From Epiperipatus broadwayi (taxonomy: Eukaryota; Onychophora; Udeonychophora; Euonychophora; Peripatidae), in NCBI GenBank assembly GCA_028023455.1, contig JAQFVV010000013.1:9578411-9642410 (forward strand): a stretch of DNA of 64,000 bases, read 5' to 3'. The translations under genes and the position numbers were made by a program. This document shows positions 36,185-48,126 of the stretch, one piece after another (within the stretch, counting starts at the first letter, position 1; every line of letters starts with the position of its first letter). The notes under the pieces are model-generated. The model worked only from the letters and a program-made list of their open reading frames with translations. It had not been told where the DNA came from and did not search any database.

Positions 36185-38144
36185 TTTAACGGGCTTCAAC
36201 TTTTACCACGTCTTATTCGACGTTGGTGACCTTAACTAAATGATATAGATTTCAAGAAGTGGACCAAAGAGCCTAACCGATGACTGGATGGAATTTCTAT
36301 GGCTGTTTAGTCGCCATAACACCTGTAGGTAATAGTTAATTATTACCCACCAAAGCGAATTCTGATGCGAATTCTTAGGCAAGTATTGTTTACTTGACGC
36401 AAATTTTAAATATTGCGTAATTAGAATTTAAGACTAATGAATAAAATTTACGGTAGCCCTGGTATCTTGAATAAAATCTAAATATCAAAAAAAAATGTCT
36501 ACGGGAGAATATATTTATGAGCGTCACTTTATCAATGACCTCAAGCGCCAAACCCACTATTACAATGAGAATTATATTTCCCGATTAATGGAGTGCCCGA
36601 CCCAAGCTAACTCACTCCCAGGGTGGGGAGGAAAACCTATCGGATGAACGGAGTTAACAATAATATATATATATATATAGGTTTGTAGTTAACTGAAAAT
36701 ATACTATTATATATCCGCTTACCTCGGACATATTTGAATTATTGGAATTTATTTAGCGAATGAAGTGATAAAAAAATATGTAAACCATAATTATTAAATA
36801 ATTCTCACGCAAAGATAAATTTGTATTAAAATTTTATTATTACTTTCTCATTGCCATCTATGGAAATAAACTCTTATCCCTCCCCTCTAAAACATATAGT
36901 CAGTTCCCCCAAATTATGAATGAAATGATATAACAGTAAATTTAAAATAAACACATATTAGTTTTTATATATAAGAAAAAAAAATGTCTACTATACAATT
37001 GTGCGCAATAATATTATGTTATAAAATGATTTAAGAAAGTTATTATTTTCGAGGGTAGCCATAAACAATTTTCAGAGATATAAAACAGAGTTCACTTTAC
37101 CTGACGAAAACCCCGGGGTCTGGGATCCGAATGTAACGAGGCATATCAAATGGATTTCTGCTATCCGGTAGTATTTGGAGTAGTTTTATGAAAGCGCGAA
37201 GATATAATTTTTTCCTGACGAGTCCGATGTTTAAATTGCCATGAGTAATGTTGGAGTCGTAGTTGAAGTCTTGTTTAATGTAACTTTCAAATTAACTGAA
37301 TTTATATTTTTCTACGTACGAGTCCTTTCTATTTCTTTTCTGTTCCACTATCTGGAATATTCACTAGGTTCCGAGGTTCTTTGGCGGCAGGCGGCTTCTG
37401 GTCAGTTCGCATCGGCTATGGGTGAGTAAACCCTTTACGTAAGGTTTTTACCCCATCATGTTAGATATATCTTCTATAGCTTTTTAAGTCTATCTCTCTC
37501 AACGGTCAAGATCTAACTGAAATCACTCTCTTTTTTATTTCCCAAATTCCCCTCAATAATTAATTTCTTTTTCTAATTAATTTTCATTTCTCATACAAAG
37601 GAAATTTTCTTTTTCTTATCGGATCTTCAATCTAAGTCTTTTTCTTTGAATAGTTTTGCCTTTCCAAATTACTTTTCTTTCTTTAAATTTTCATTTCCAT
37701 TGTTTTGGTCAAACATTCTCTGGCTTTTTCTTGGAATTTTATTTTCGTAGTAATTAGCGATTGTGATTTCAACATAAAACTGCTTGAAGGCACAAACAAC
37801 ATTCCTTCTTCGCTACCCTCGTTAATTTTAAATATAATTAAACTTAAATCAATAAACAATATATAACATATTTGCACACAACTGTAATTTTGTTAATTTG
37901 TACTATTTTAAAAGTAAAACATTCTAAATAAATAATGTTTACTAATTAATCCCTTCCCCATTTATTTTTAAAAAAAAATACTAACGAAAAAGAGTTTAAA
38001 ATTTATTTCACGCACGTATATATATGAATAACTATATATATTTTAACCCTTTATCACCCGCTTGAATATATGCTGGTATTTGAGGGTAATGCGTACGCGC
38101 TTTTCCCTTTCTTGTAACAGGGTTTGAACCCAGCTACTGTTACA
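36185..38144 (-). repeat. 3' LTR, family B
   Basis: 1,960 bp. The plus-strand right end is GCTACTGTTACA, which is TGTAACAGTAGC at the LTR start in element sense. It contains a short AT run near 36665. Confidence 0.85.
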
Positions 38145-38211
38145 ATGCCCCCCTGTCGGAAAGACTTCAAAATGGGTTATACTTATTTTGAGGTCTAAAA
38201 TAATAAATTCA

Positions 38212-38941
38212 TTATAGCACGGGTTTTAAAGCCCTAGCATTGTGGGATCCTTTAACCTCAGACCCAGTGTCCACCCAAAATGCATTATTTCCCTGTCGCC
38301 ATACAATAGTGAATAGGCCCTCATATAAATTACAAAACTTGCAACAGATGAATTTTCTGATGTCGCTAACGTGTGGTGTTTTTACCATTACTTTATCTCC
38401 CATTTGGAATCGGTGCCGAGTGCCTGATGCTCTTTTATTCATCTTTTTACTTCTTTTCATGAGGGTCTGGTAAGCTTGAGCTCTGTCAGCTTCTACATCT
38501 ATTGGGCGCTCTTCCAGCCCAGGCAAGGGTGTTTTTATCAATCGAGGAACGTGTCTTCCTAAGTGCAGCCGTATGGGGCAAACCCGGTCGATTCGTTTAC
38601 AGACCAATTAATATAGTCGACAACTTGTGTAACTTGCTTGACTCCCCTCGATGATTTGTTGGGAGATATGTCCTGAACAACCAACCCAGTTCCCGCATAA
38701 CCTTCTCACATGGGTTTGATTGGGGATTACGGATGGACGTCAATATGTGCTTAATTCCTTGTCGTTGTATCCACCTATGCCATTCCCCAGATATGAAGGG
38801 AGTGCCATGATCGGACAATAAAATGTTTGGTTTTCCCACCATGGGAAAGTGTTTATTCTCTAACATCTTTATGGTGTTCTTAGTATTGGCTTGGGATATC
38901 GGGTACGCGGCTACAAATTTCGAGAATAAGTCATAGACCAC
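38212..38941 (-). pseudogene. Gypsy integrase core and C-terminal part
   Basis: 38941-38597 carries LSDHGTPF (second catalytic Asp) and NPQSNPCEKVMREL, where the third acidic residue of the D,D-35-E core should fall. 38607-38212, in an overlapping shifted frame, carries HRFQMGDKVMVKTP and a C-terminal domain ending ARALKPVL. The frame change at about 38600 and the stop at about 38945 separate these parts. The enzyme would join element DNA to the host genome. Confidence 0.8.
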
Positions 38942-38950
38942 AACGAGATA

Positions 38951-39890
38951 CTACTTCTTATTAAAAGCTGGCAATGGGCCATAGTAATCCAATGCCATCA
39001 TTTCCTGAGGCTTGGTTGGAATTATAGATGTAATAGGTGTTACATAACTCCTATTAGCTGGCCTTGCCTTTTGACATATTTCACATTGGTTTATCACAGA
39101 CATGATCTTAATGTGCATTCCTGGCCAATAAAACCATTCCCAGAGCAAACACTGTTTTGTGTGTGCCATAGTGGCCATAAAGTTGGTGTACATGGGCTTT
39201 AACCGCATCCCTAATCTGACGTGGTAAGACAGGTTTCCACTCCTCTTGATCCTCTTGAATTTTATATTGCAGTATCGATTGTCTCATTCGATAGGGTCCT
39301 GCCTTGCTTCCCACCCAACCTAAGTCTGTTGTACCCTTTTCTTCTAACTGTTCAATCAGTGTCTTCAGTTGTCCATCTTCCCGCTGGTGGTGGGATAGTT
39401 GGGCCAGGTCCCGTTCCACTGCTTCATTCACTTTCAAGTTTACACTGGCGATATACAAGTTCTCTCCACTTAAATGGCATGGCTGGGATCGAGCGGGGTT
39501 CCGACTCAATATGTCTGGTACGATGTTCTCTGACCCTTTGCAATATTTTACAGTATAATCATATTCCTGGAGGTATAGACTCCATCGAATCAGCCGGCTA
39601 TTGGTGAGGTAGCTGTGGTTCAAAAACTCCAAGCTTTGATGGTCAGTAATGACAACCACTTTTGATCCCAACAATAGTGTCCAGAACTTCTGGAAGGCCC
39701 AGACAATCGCAAGGGCTTCCTTTTCAGTAGTAGTGTAGTGACACTCCGGTCCTTTAAGCAATCTGCTTATAAAGTACAGTACTTTTGTCTGATCATCATC
39801 TTGTACCTGAGATAGTGTAACTCCCAGACCATACCCACTACTGTCTGTTTGTACAATGAAAGGTTTCTCAAAATCTGGAAATGCCAACAT
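38951..39890 (-). pseudogene. Gypsy RNase H and integrase N-terminal part
   Basis: 39890-39108 starts in RNase H (VQTDSSGYGLG with the first catalytic Asp, TEKEALAIVWAF, TDHQSLEFL). It reaches the integrase zinc-binding His pair, HQLYGHYGTHKT. The continuation lies in a different frame, 39208-38951, with CEICQKA (the zinc Cys pair) and LDYYGPLP (first core Asp). The frameshift near 39140 breaks the zinc finger across two frames. Confidence 0.82.
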
Positions 39891-40052
39891 GACTCGTTTT
39901 TCGAAACCTCTTTTTATATTCTCGAAGGCTTCTTCTTATTCCTGAGCCTATTTCCATGGGACATTCTTTCTTGTCAGCTTGACCAAAGGCTCCATTTGTC
40001 CTGCAAATCCCTCATAAAATCTGTTATAGAAATTACAGAGGCCCAGGAATGA

Positions 40053-41090
40053 TCAAATTTGTTTCTGTGATGTAGGTTGAGGAAATTCTCTAATAGCCAA
40101 GATTTTGTCTGGATGGGGCTTCATCCCCTGGGAACTCACCACATGGCCCAAAAACGTAACTTTGTCCTGACATATCATGCTTTTTTTAAAATTAATCTTG
40201 ATTCCTTTCTCTTGGCATTCTTTAAGAAATATATCTACATCCCTAAAATGTTCTTCGATGGTTGCCGATGCCACTAATACATCATCTACATACATCGTGA
40301 CCATTTTTTTTACTTCCTCGGACAACACTTGGTCCAAACATCTGAGTAGCCCTGCACCACTGTTTATTAGGCCAAATGGCATACGGTTAAATTGATATGA
40401 ATACCCATCGTATCTAAAGGTGGTATATTTGTGGTCTTCAGGATGGAGTTGGATCTGCCAGTAACTGGCCGTCAAATCAAAAGTAGAAAATATTTTCTTC
40501 CCCTTAAATCTTCCTAACAGTTCTTGCATAGGAGGGGGAATAGTACAATCTGGGATAGTTATTCGGTTAAGTTGTTTCGTGTCCAAACACAGTCTGACTG
40601 ACCCGTCTTTCTTTTTAACAACCACTAGCGGATTACAATATAGAGAGGAACATTTTGAGATAATTCCCCATTCTATCATTTGGTTGATTTGTTCCTTCAC
40701 ATCCTCCCGGTATTGATGTGGAACAGGGTATGACCTAGACTGAAACGGCTGACCCTGATTTATTTTAATTCTTTGTTCAAATCCTTGGATTACACCCGGT
40801 ATATCTGAAAAAATGTGGCCATACCTTTCCAATACTCTCTGCAGTACCTGCTCTTCTTGTCGACTGGCCACACCCGCCTGCTTAACTTTATCCTCTATTA
40901 TTCTATCCATTGGATCTTTCTCTACTTTCATAACCCCAATTGAATGGTATAGGTCCGGCATCAGAAATTTAACTACTTCTCCTTCACAGGCAACTGTTTC
41001 CATTTCGTAGTCTAAGATGCATTTGTATTTGTGAAGGAAGTCTGATCCCAATATGGTCTCGTGAATCAGATCCTTCATAATAAGGAACAT
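40053..41090 (-). pseudogene. Gypsy reverse transcriptase, with end of protease
   Basis: A 345-codon open part. The N-terminus is the end of the protease (ILGSDFLHKY). RT follows with KKDGSVRLCLDTKQLN, FSTFDLTASYWQIQL, FNRMPFGLINS and the YVDD box (plus-strand 40281-40292), then FLGHVVSSQG. These are standard Ty3/Gypsy RT blocks and the catalytic Asp residues are kept. It is cut off by a stop at about 40050, and the next ~150 bp to the RNase H frame contain more stops. Confidence 0.87.
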
Positions 41091-41229
41091 GTGAGCAAAA
41101 GTTTTCCCATTTATCCATAGGTCTACCTATATCTACTTAGGTTCTACTTTGGCCCTCTTATTATTTGCCATTGTCACTTGTGTAGCCTTCAGTGGAAGGG
41201 TCCGTAGGCCAGGTTGTTTCCTAATCAGT

Positions 41230-41505
41230 TTATGATATAGTGTTTCTGACATCACAGAGATTTGACTCCCCGAATCGATGAGAGTTTATTTCTATTTGCT
41301 TAATTTCCATATGAATCTTTGGGCATTCCTGTTTGGCATATTGAGGAACCCTATCATCCCATGAGCACACCAAATTTCCAATATGTTTCCTTTCTCCCAT
41401 GTGTGTCATTTTTTCTTCCTCTGCCATATACGTTGGATGTTGATCCCTGAATCTTTTATCTTCAATCACATTCATTTGCTCATCTACCTCAATTTGATTT
41501 AACAT
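41230..41505 (-). pseudogene. Gypsy gag-pol junction and protease active-site region
   Basis: The 91-codon frame is hydrophilic, with CSWDDRVPQYAKQECPKIH resembling a protease lead-in. In a shifted frame the active-site triad D-S-G is visible (minus strand at about 41268-41276), followed by ISVMSETL. A frameshift lies just ahead of the active site and a further stop lies near 41130. It is inactive as it stands. Confidence 0.65.
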
Positions 41506-41653
41506 TTTGTCTTTGGCTGATCTACTATTTTAATCCCTATTCAGTATCTTATTTCTAATGGCAAATTTCGACATACCATTTTTACTATCTGATTCTCCGA
41601 TAGCTTCTCACTCTCTAATGTCATCAGTGTGGGCTTGCTTGGCGTCTAAAGAA

Positions 41654-42028
41654 TCATATGTGGTTTTCCTTCCCTTTTTTCCGAAACTTCTTATTAATGA
41701 TTCGCATTTTAATATTTTCCTGCTGTTCCTCACTCCAAAATGCCTTCTTCAGGGCCTTTTCACACTCTTGGTATGTTTGGGGTTGGTGTAACATAGAATC
41801 CCACCACATTTTTGCATATCCTTGAAGGTGGATCTGTGCTAAGATTATTTTGAATTCCTCCAGTATCCCATATCTCCTAAAATATTTTTGTAAGCTATTT
41901 ATATGCTCCTTTGGGCTCTCTTCCTTTTGTTCTCTAAATACCTTCATTTCCATCCCCTCTATCTCCTGTAATCTTGTTATTGCCATATCTATACTGATTG
42001 TCTCTCCTACTTTATCTTTGAGATACAT
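41654..42028 (-). pseudogene. Gypsy gag fragment
   Basis: 124 codons with the capsid-like helix pattern QKYFRRYGI, AQIHLQGYAKMWWDSM and ECEKALKKAFW, typical of Ty3/Gypsy gag. The usual gag is longer. The nucleocapsid zinc knuckle was not found in frame. Confidence 0.7.
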
Positions 42029-43009
42029 AAAAAAAATTTATTTTTTCTATATATATATAACATGCCGGGCTCCTCACCCCAGCTCACAAAATACTATGCT
42101 GACCGTTACCTACCTTACTGTTGAACCTCTACCGATCACTCCTATTTTCTCCCCTGTCTAGTGCTTTATTTTTTTTAAAGCAATATTTGCAAGACAATAT
42201 AATTAAACTCATGAAAAAAAAAAAAACGGAACGAATAATCAATTAATTTAACTTTATTAACCTGCTGTTCTCCTACTTTCGTAGCCCCAAACGTTGGAAA
42301 GCCATTTTAATGTTTAAGTAAAGATATAAAGATTGATATTAAGTAAAGATATAAAGATTGATATTTTAAAAATAGAAATAATGTTGATTTCTATAGTCTT
42401 AGAAAATGGAAATGATTGTCTTATTAATTAAATGATTGTTCAAAAGCAAACTACCTCGTGAGGCATGTAAAATAAATTAAATGGTCAGATAAGAGAATAC
42501 AAAGGAATTAAATGACCAATGCAAACACGAAAATGACAGCACGGACTATAACTGAAACACGGATGGATTAGTGACGTCTTGCTCATTGAATCTCAAGATC
42601 TAATGATAAGTGACTAATAAAAATATAAAAGCCAAATTATTATTATAATTTTTATCTTAGAGCTGACTATGAATAGATCGTTATAACTAGCTATATTGCA
42701 GATTTTCACGATGTGGAAGTCTGCAATAAATTTAATTTTCCGGACAAACCAGCTGAGGCCTCTGGATGACAGTTCCTGACCAAATGCATGGCAAGTCACA
42801 GTTTCATTTCAAAGAAGGACAAAATCTATGAAAGTGATCATGAAGATGGACTTTCTCAATCTATTAAATCTGTAAAGTATGAACTATTGTGTTTTTCTGA
42901 AGGTTTGTGATGATGGTGTTCTAGCTGTATTTTTATATTGGACTATTTCCATCATCTAATATGTGTGTTGAATGTCTTTAGAAAAGTTTAATTTTTAGTT
43001 AAATATTCA

Positions 43010-43320
43010 AAGCATTCAACTGTTAGTAATATCACAGCAAACAGGTTAGTATATGCACAACTGTTAGTAATATCACAGCAAACAAAGTTAATAATATCAC
43101 AGAAACAGGTTAGTATATGCACTAACTGTTAGTAATATCACAGCAAACAGGTTAGTATATGACAAGTTTCGAGAGGTATTTTTCCCTCTTCTTCAGGTGT
43201 TGCTGGCTGACCAGTGACAGTACTAGCATGGGATTCGAACCTGGGTCCTTAGATTCTTGATTATTGAAATTTAAGGTAACGCTAACAACTGAGCCATCCT
43301 GCCAAAGGCAACAGTATGTA
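43010..43320 (-). mobile_element. tRNA-derived SINE with hammerhead-like motif and minisatellite tail
   Basis: In minus sense, a tRNA-like head (GATGGCTCAGTTGTTAGCG with an A-box feel, then CCAGGTTCGAATCCCAT with a clean B box) is followed by GGTCAGCCAGCAACAC. CTGAAGAAGAGG, loop, CCTCTCGAAAC comes next (43196-43166). The tail is about four copies of a ~40-bp unit, TGTTTGCTGTGATATTACTA followed by ACAGTT and ATATACTAACC. The head is too altered for a functional tRNA gene. A second, older copy is at 16640-16875. It is nested in the Gypsy leader. Confidence 0.7.
43166..43196 (-). ncRNA. Hammerhead-like motif in the SINE
   Basis: A CTGAAGA box, then AGAGG, loop, CCTCT, one C, then GAAAC, in minus sense. 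It has the same box order and stem size as the PLE 3 and 466-bp-family motifs, with a different stem sequence. That pattern suggests the structure, not the sequence, is what is shared. No cleavage site is assigned. Confidence 0.4.
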
Positions 43321-44779
43321 GAATTCATATACTTATCTATGAGGTTCCTGATTTCACTTTCTCAGAGAAAGTTGATTGTTTATTATGTATGAATAGGTTG
43401 GTATGGGATTTTTGATTGATGTTTAAATTTTCTTCTTTTTTCTCTTATATTTTGTATTCAGTTGGCTGGTGTTCTTCATCAGTGAATTAGGCTATTGTGT
43501 CTATCTAATAAGAACTTTCCTAAAATTGCAAGTAATTAATAACTGAAAATAAAAACTCTTATCTTACTTAAAGAATGCAAATTCAATTATTGATATTTTT
43601 TTAAGTAGACGTTTAAGCAATCATTTCCATTTCATTTTTTTTTTGTGTGTGTGTATTATGCTTTAACTAAAATTTATTAAATTTAAAGTTGGGTGTAGAT
43701 AGCTGCATGGATATAGATTAATAACTATGTTTAAATTCGTTTATGTTTTGCATGGATAAAGATTAATAACTATGTTTAAATTCGTTTATGTTTAATTTAA
43801 GGGATTTTAATTTCAGGCTATTTGTTTCGTGGTTGTGTCAGTGCTAGTGGAGAGATATATAGACATTTATATTAATGTAATGTGAAGCGTGTTTAGCATA
43901 CAGGGCAACGTGCCCACCTGAATGCATGACCCCAAAGAGGCAGTCATACTGTTGCAATGGTTGCAGATGTATTTCCTGCACCATTAACCCCTTCTAGCTC
44001 TATGGACAGGGATTTATAAGTCGGCAGAAAGACCGCTCTCCCCCCATAAGTCGCACTCTTTAAAAAATATATATATATACATGATTCCTTAGTCTGACAG
44101 ATGCACTTTCCTGTTCTAGACACAGATCATTTCCTTCAAATAATATCACACTGTCAGATGCACATTCCTGTCTGCATGGTTTTATGTTAGCATCTTCATA
44201 TTGCATTGATTGCGACTATATATCTGGAAGCAGGCATTGGGTTGACTATGAACTTTTAGTCTGAGATTGAATGAATGTTTTGATAAGTTTTTAAGTGAAA
44301 AAAAATCTATGTAGACTACCTATGCTTGACATGCTAAAGTAAAATATAATTTAAATATCCATCTGTGCGATCTATTTAAAATAGTAATTTAAATTTTAAA
44401 AAAATATTAATGTTAAAATCTAAAAATAAATTTATTCCTCAATTTTAAATGTGCGTTAATAAAAATCTATTTGTGTGTTAATTACTGGCAGTGGCTTCTT
44501 TTATTTTATTGTTCTAAATATTTAATATATACTTTGAGAATAGAAATCTATTGAAACTTATAAATGTTTAAAATCTCTGCTACTCTATGAGCTAGTGACC
44601 TTGGGCAAACGATCGGAATCCAAATATATAAATTAAAATAAAAATTTTTTTTTAAACTTAACGTACCTGCCTACTATATAAATTTTCTAGGTTCAAATGC
44701 CTAGTGGCGCCCTGTAGTGCAGATTATGTTAAGTCTCCTCCCCCGATCATTAAAGTGGCACCCCACATTGAGTGCCATT

Positions 44780-46732
44780 TTAATGGGCTTCAACTTTTAC
44801 CACATCTTATTCGACGTTGGTGAACTTAACTAAATGATATAGATTTCAAGAAGTGGACCAAAGAGCCTAACCGATGACTGGATGGAATTTCTATGGCTGT
44901 TTAGTCGCCATAACACCTGTAGGTAATAGTTATTTATTACCCACCAAAGCAAATTCTGATGTGAATTCTTAGGCAAGTATTGTTTACTTGACGCAAATTT
45001 TAAATATTGCGTAATTAGAATTTAAGACTAATGAATAAAATTTACGGTAGCCCTGGTATCTTGAATAAAATCTAAATATCAAAAAAAAAATGTCTACGGG
45101 AGAATATATTTATGAGCGTCACTTTATCAATGACCTCAAGCGCCAAACCCACTATTACAATGAGAATTATATTTCCCGATTAATGGAGTGCCCGACCCAA
45201 GCTAACTCACTCCCAGGGTGGGGAGGAAAACCTATCGGATGAACGGAGTTAACAATAAAATATATATATATATAGGTTTGTAGTTAACTGAAAATATACT
45301 ATTATATATCCACTTACCTTGGACATATTTGAATTATTGGAATTTATTTAGCGAATGAAATGATAAAAAAAATATGTAAACCATAATTATTAAATAATTC
45401 TCATGCAAAAATAAATTTGTATTAAAATTTTATTATTACTTTCTCATTGCCATCTATGGAAATAAACTCTTATCCGTCCCCTCTAAAACATATAGTCAGT
45501 TCCCCCAAATTATGAATGAAATGATATAACAGTAAATTTAAAATAAACACATATTAGTTTTTATATATAATAAAAAAAATGTCTACAATACAATTGTGCG
45601 CAATTATAAAATGATTTAAGAAAGTTATTATTTTCGAGGGTAGCCATAAACAATTTTTGGAGATATAAAACAGAGTTCACTTTACCTGACGAAAATCCCG
45701 GGATCTGGGATCCGAATGTAATGAGGCATATCAAATAGATTTCTGCTATCTGGTAGTATTTGGAGTAGTTTTATGAAAGCGCGAAGATATAATTTTTTCC
45801 TGACGAGTCCGATGTTTAAATTGCCATGAGTAATGTTGGAGTCGTAGTTGAAGTCTTATTTAATGTAACTTTCAAGTTAACTGAATTTATATTTTTCTAC
45901 GTACAAGTCCTTTCTATTTCTTTTCTGTTCCACTCTCTGGAATATTCACTAGGTTCAAAGTTCTTTGGTGGCAGGTGGCTTCTGGTCAGTTCGCATCGGC
46001 TATAAGTGAGTAAACCCTTTACGTAAGGTTTTTACCCCGTCATGCTTAGATATATCTTCTATAGCTTTTTAAGTCTATCTCCCTCAACGGTCAAGATCTA
46101 ACTGAAATCACTCTCTTCTTTATTTCCCAAATTCCCCTCAATAATTCATTTCTTTTTCTAATTAATTTTCATTTCTCATACAAAGGAAAATTTCTTTTTC
46201 TTATCAGATCTTCAATCTAAGTCTTTTTCTTTGAATAGTTTTGCCTTTCCAAATTACTTTTCTTTCTTTAAATTTTCATTTCCATTGTTTTGGTCAAACA
46301 TTCTCTGGCTTTTTCTTGGAATTTTATTTTCGTAGTAATCAGCGATTGTGACTTCAACATAAAACTGCTTGAAGGCACAAACAACATTCCCTCTTCGCTA
46401 CCCTTGTTAATTTTAAATATAATTAAACTTAAATCAATAAACAATATATAACATATTTGCACACAACTATAATTTTGTTAAATTTGTACTATTTTAAAAG
46501 TAAAACATTCTAAATAAATAATGTTTACTAATTAATCCCTTCCCCATTTATTTAAAAAAAAAAATACTAACGAAAAAGAGTTTAAAATTTATTTCATGCA
46601 CGTATATATATATGAATAACTATATATATTTTAACCCTTTATCACCTGCTTGAATATATGCTGGTATTTGAGGGTAATGCGTACACGCTTTTCCCTTTCT
46701 TGTAACAGGGTTTGAACCCAGCTACTGTTACA
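44780..46732 (-). repeat. 5' LTR, family B
   Basis: 1,953 bp, matching 36185-38144 with scattered changes and a few small gaps (one of about 11 bp near 45605). Confidence 0.85.
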
Positions 46733-46744
46733 CTATATTATGGA

Positions 46745-46900
46745 AGTTATAAAATAATGTCTTGTTTTGATTATTCAATGTTATATCGTTATATAATTCA
46801 CAAAGACCAAAATGAATATAATCAAAAGTACTTCTAACAGAATAAGTTGAATTATATGAATATTACTGTATTTAATATACATCAAGTGGAATTTTACATA
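46745..46900 (-). repeat. Dispersed repeat, inverted copy of 31905-32065
   Basis: Reverse complement of the segment at 31.9 kb. The Gypsy element sits within or at the edge of it. Confidence 0.6.
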
Positions 46901-48118
46901 TATTTCGAAAGAATACAGGTATCAAAATTAATATTTTAATATTGTAACACTTCTTTTACATGGCATACAATAACATAGTGTGTGTGCACATAACATAGCC
47001 AAAAATTTTGTAATATTTTTCTACATTTTCTGGAATGAAATATTCCTAGTAAAAGATTAAATAATTTTGAATTTAAAATAGAATTTTATTATAAATTAAA
47101 CAATTTAAAAAGATTTAAATAAATATTAATATTGAATTCTGATTTTGAAATTAAAAACAAGCATGATTTTGATAATTATAAAAATTTCTATTATCTAAGT
47201 TTGAAATCTTTTAATTAATGCTTGTATACATTCTACTATATATTTTGAAAACTTGATAGAGCATCATTTGATAAAATTCCAAAAGATGAAAGTGAATTGA
47301 AATCAACTTTTTCCAACAAGAAATAAGAATGTGTTTTCATGACCCTAAACTGACTAATATAATAAAGGTTGATAAAAAGATTACAATAGTTTTGGCTAGT
47401 AATATTTTGAGAATAGTTGGCTACCATAGTTGGTTTTTGGAAAGTTATACAGAGCTCCCATGAAGACTAAAGAAAGGCAAAAAGCATGGCAAATCAAAGA
47501 GCTGCTCAGTAGTTCACAATGGTGGAGTTTGAATTCACATTGAGAATAGGATCAACTTCAAGTGTTTCATAGCTAGAGATATGTTCTAGAAAACAACATG
47601 CTGGCCTGAAATCTATCAAATCCTGAACAGAAGGAAGATCATCAACAATTACCTGATTATACTTTTCTTGATGATGATACTTACCCAGAGAGAACCTCAG
47701 CTTTCTAAAGAATTCATTATATGTACACTATGTCAGCTATATGCAGAGAAGCACAGATAAATGTATATACAGCTGATGGTGAGTAACATTATATATAATG
47801 ATAATGAAATTCTAAATAATTCTTTAGTAGAAATGACATTTTTTAAACCTATATTTTAAATTTAAAATGTTATAATCAAGAGCACATGTGATTGTAATAT
47901 ATATCTAAACTGATATTTCAAATAATTTCATTAATTAAATGACATTGTAAAACATATATTTAAATTTGAAGATGTTAAAAATGCCACATTACTTTTTAAT
48001 CAAATCATTAATAAGATTATTGTCAGAAATACAGTCATGATTCTTTTTGTTAGTACATTCAATGAGATTTGTTTATACCCATTAATTAATTAACCTGTGA
48101 TACTGATAGATATGTATA
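46901..48118. other. AT-rich DNA with a short LINE fragment
   Basis: 47988-48085 (CCACATTACTTTTTAATCAA to GTTAGTACATTC) repeats part of the LINE remnant at 50280-50380 in the same orientation. The rest shows nothing recognisable. Confidence 0.5.
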
Positions 48119-48126
48119 GAATATTA

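Larger units (their letters stand above)
42301..44786 (+). repeat. Family A LTR-like segment within the Gypsy leader
   Basis: Between the 5' LTR and gag lies ~2.4 kb that follows the family A LTR in plus orientation, diverged. Shared points are GGAAATGATTG, TATAAAAG (42624), TTAAATTTAAAGTYGGGYGTR, TACTGGCAGTGGCTT, CTCTGCTACTC, and TTCTAGGTTCAAATGCCTAG followed by TGGCGCCCTGTAGTGCAG. GCCATTTTAATG occurs exactly at 42301-42312 and 44775-44786, bracketing the segment. It could be an antisense solo LTR nested in the leader or the product of recombination between element families. Confidence 0.6.
36185..46732 (-). mobile_element. Decayed Gypsy-type LTR retrotransposon (LTR family B)
   Basis: Direct repeats at 36185-38144 and 44780-46732 (about 1.95 kb, a few dozen differences) flank a minus-strand gag-pol in the order gag, protease, RT, RNase H, integrase, which is the Ty3/Gypsy order. 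In minus sense the LTR starts TGTAACAG. A run of G (ACAGGGGGG, plus-strand CCCCCCTGT at about 38147-38155) sits just before the 3' LTR as a polypurine tract. TGGCACTCAATG follows the 5' LTR as a possible primer-binding site. CTAT at 36181-36184 and 46733-46736 is a candidate 4-bp target duplication. Several frameshifts and stops make it defective. Confidence 0.85.

Noticed and set aside
43220-43320. Functional tRNA gene
   Set aside because: The B box is good, but the acceptor stem and anticodon arm do not fold and the sequence runs into the SINE body.
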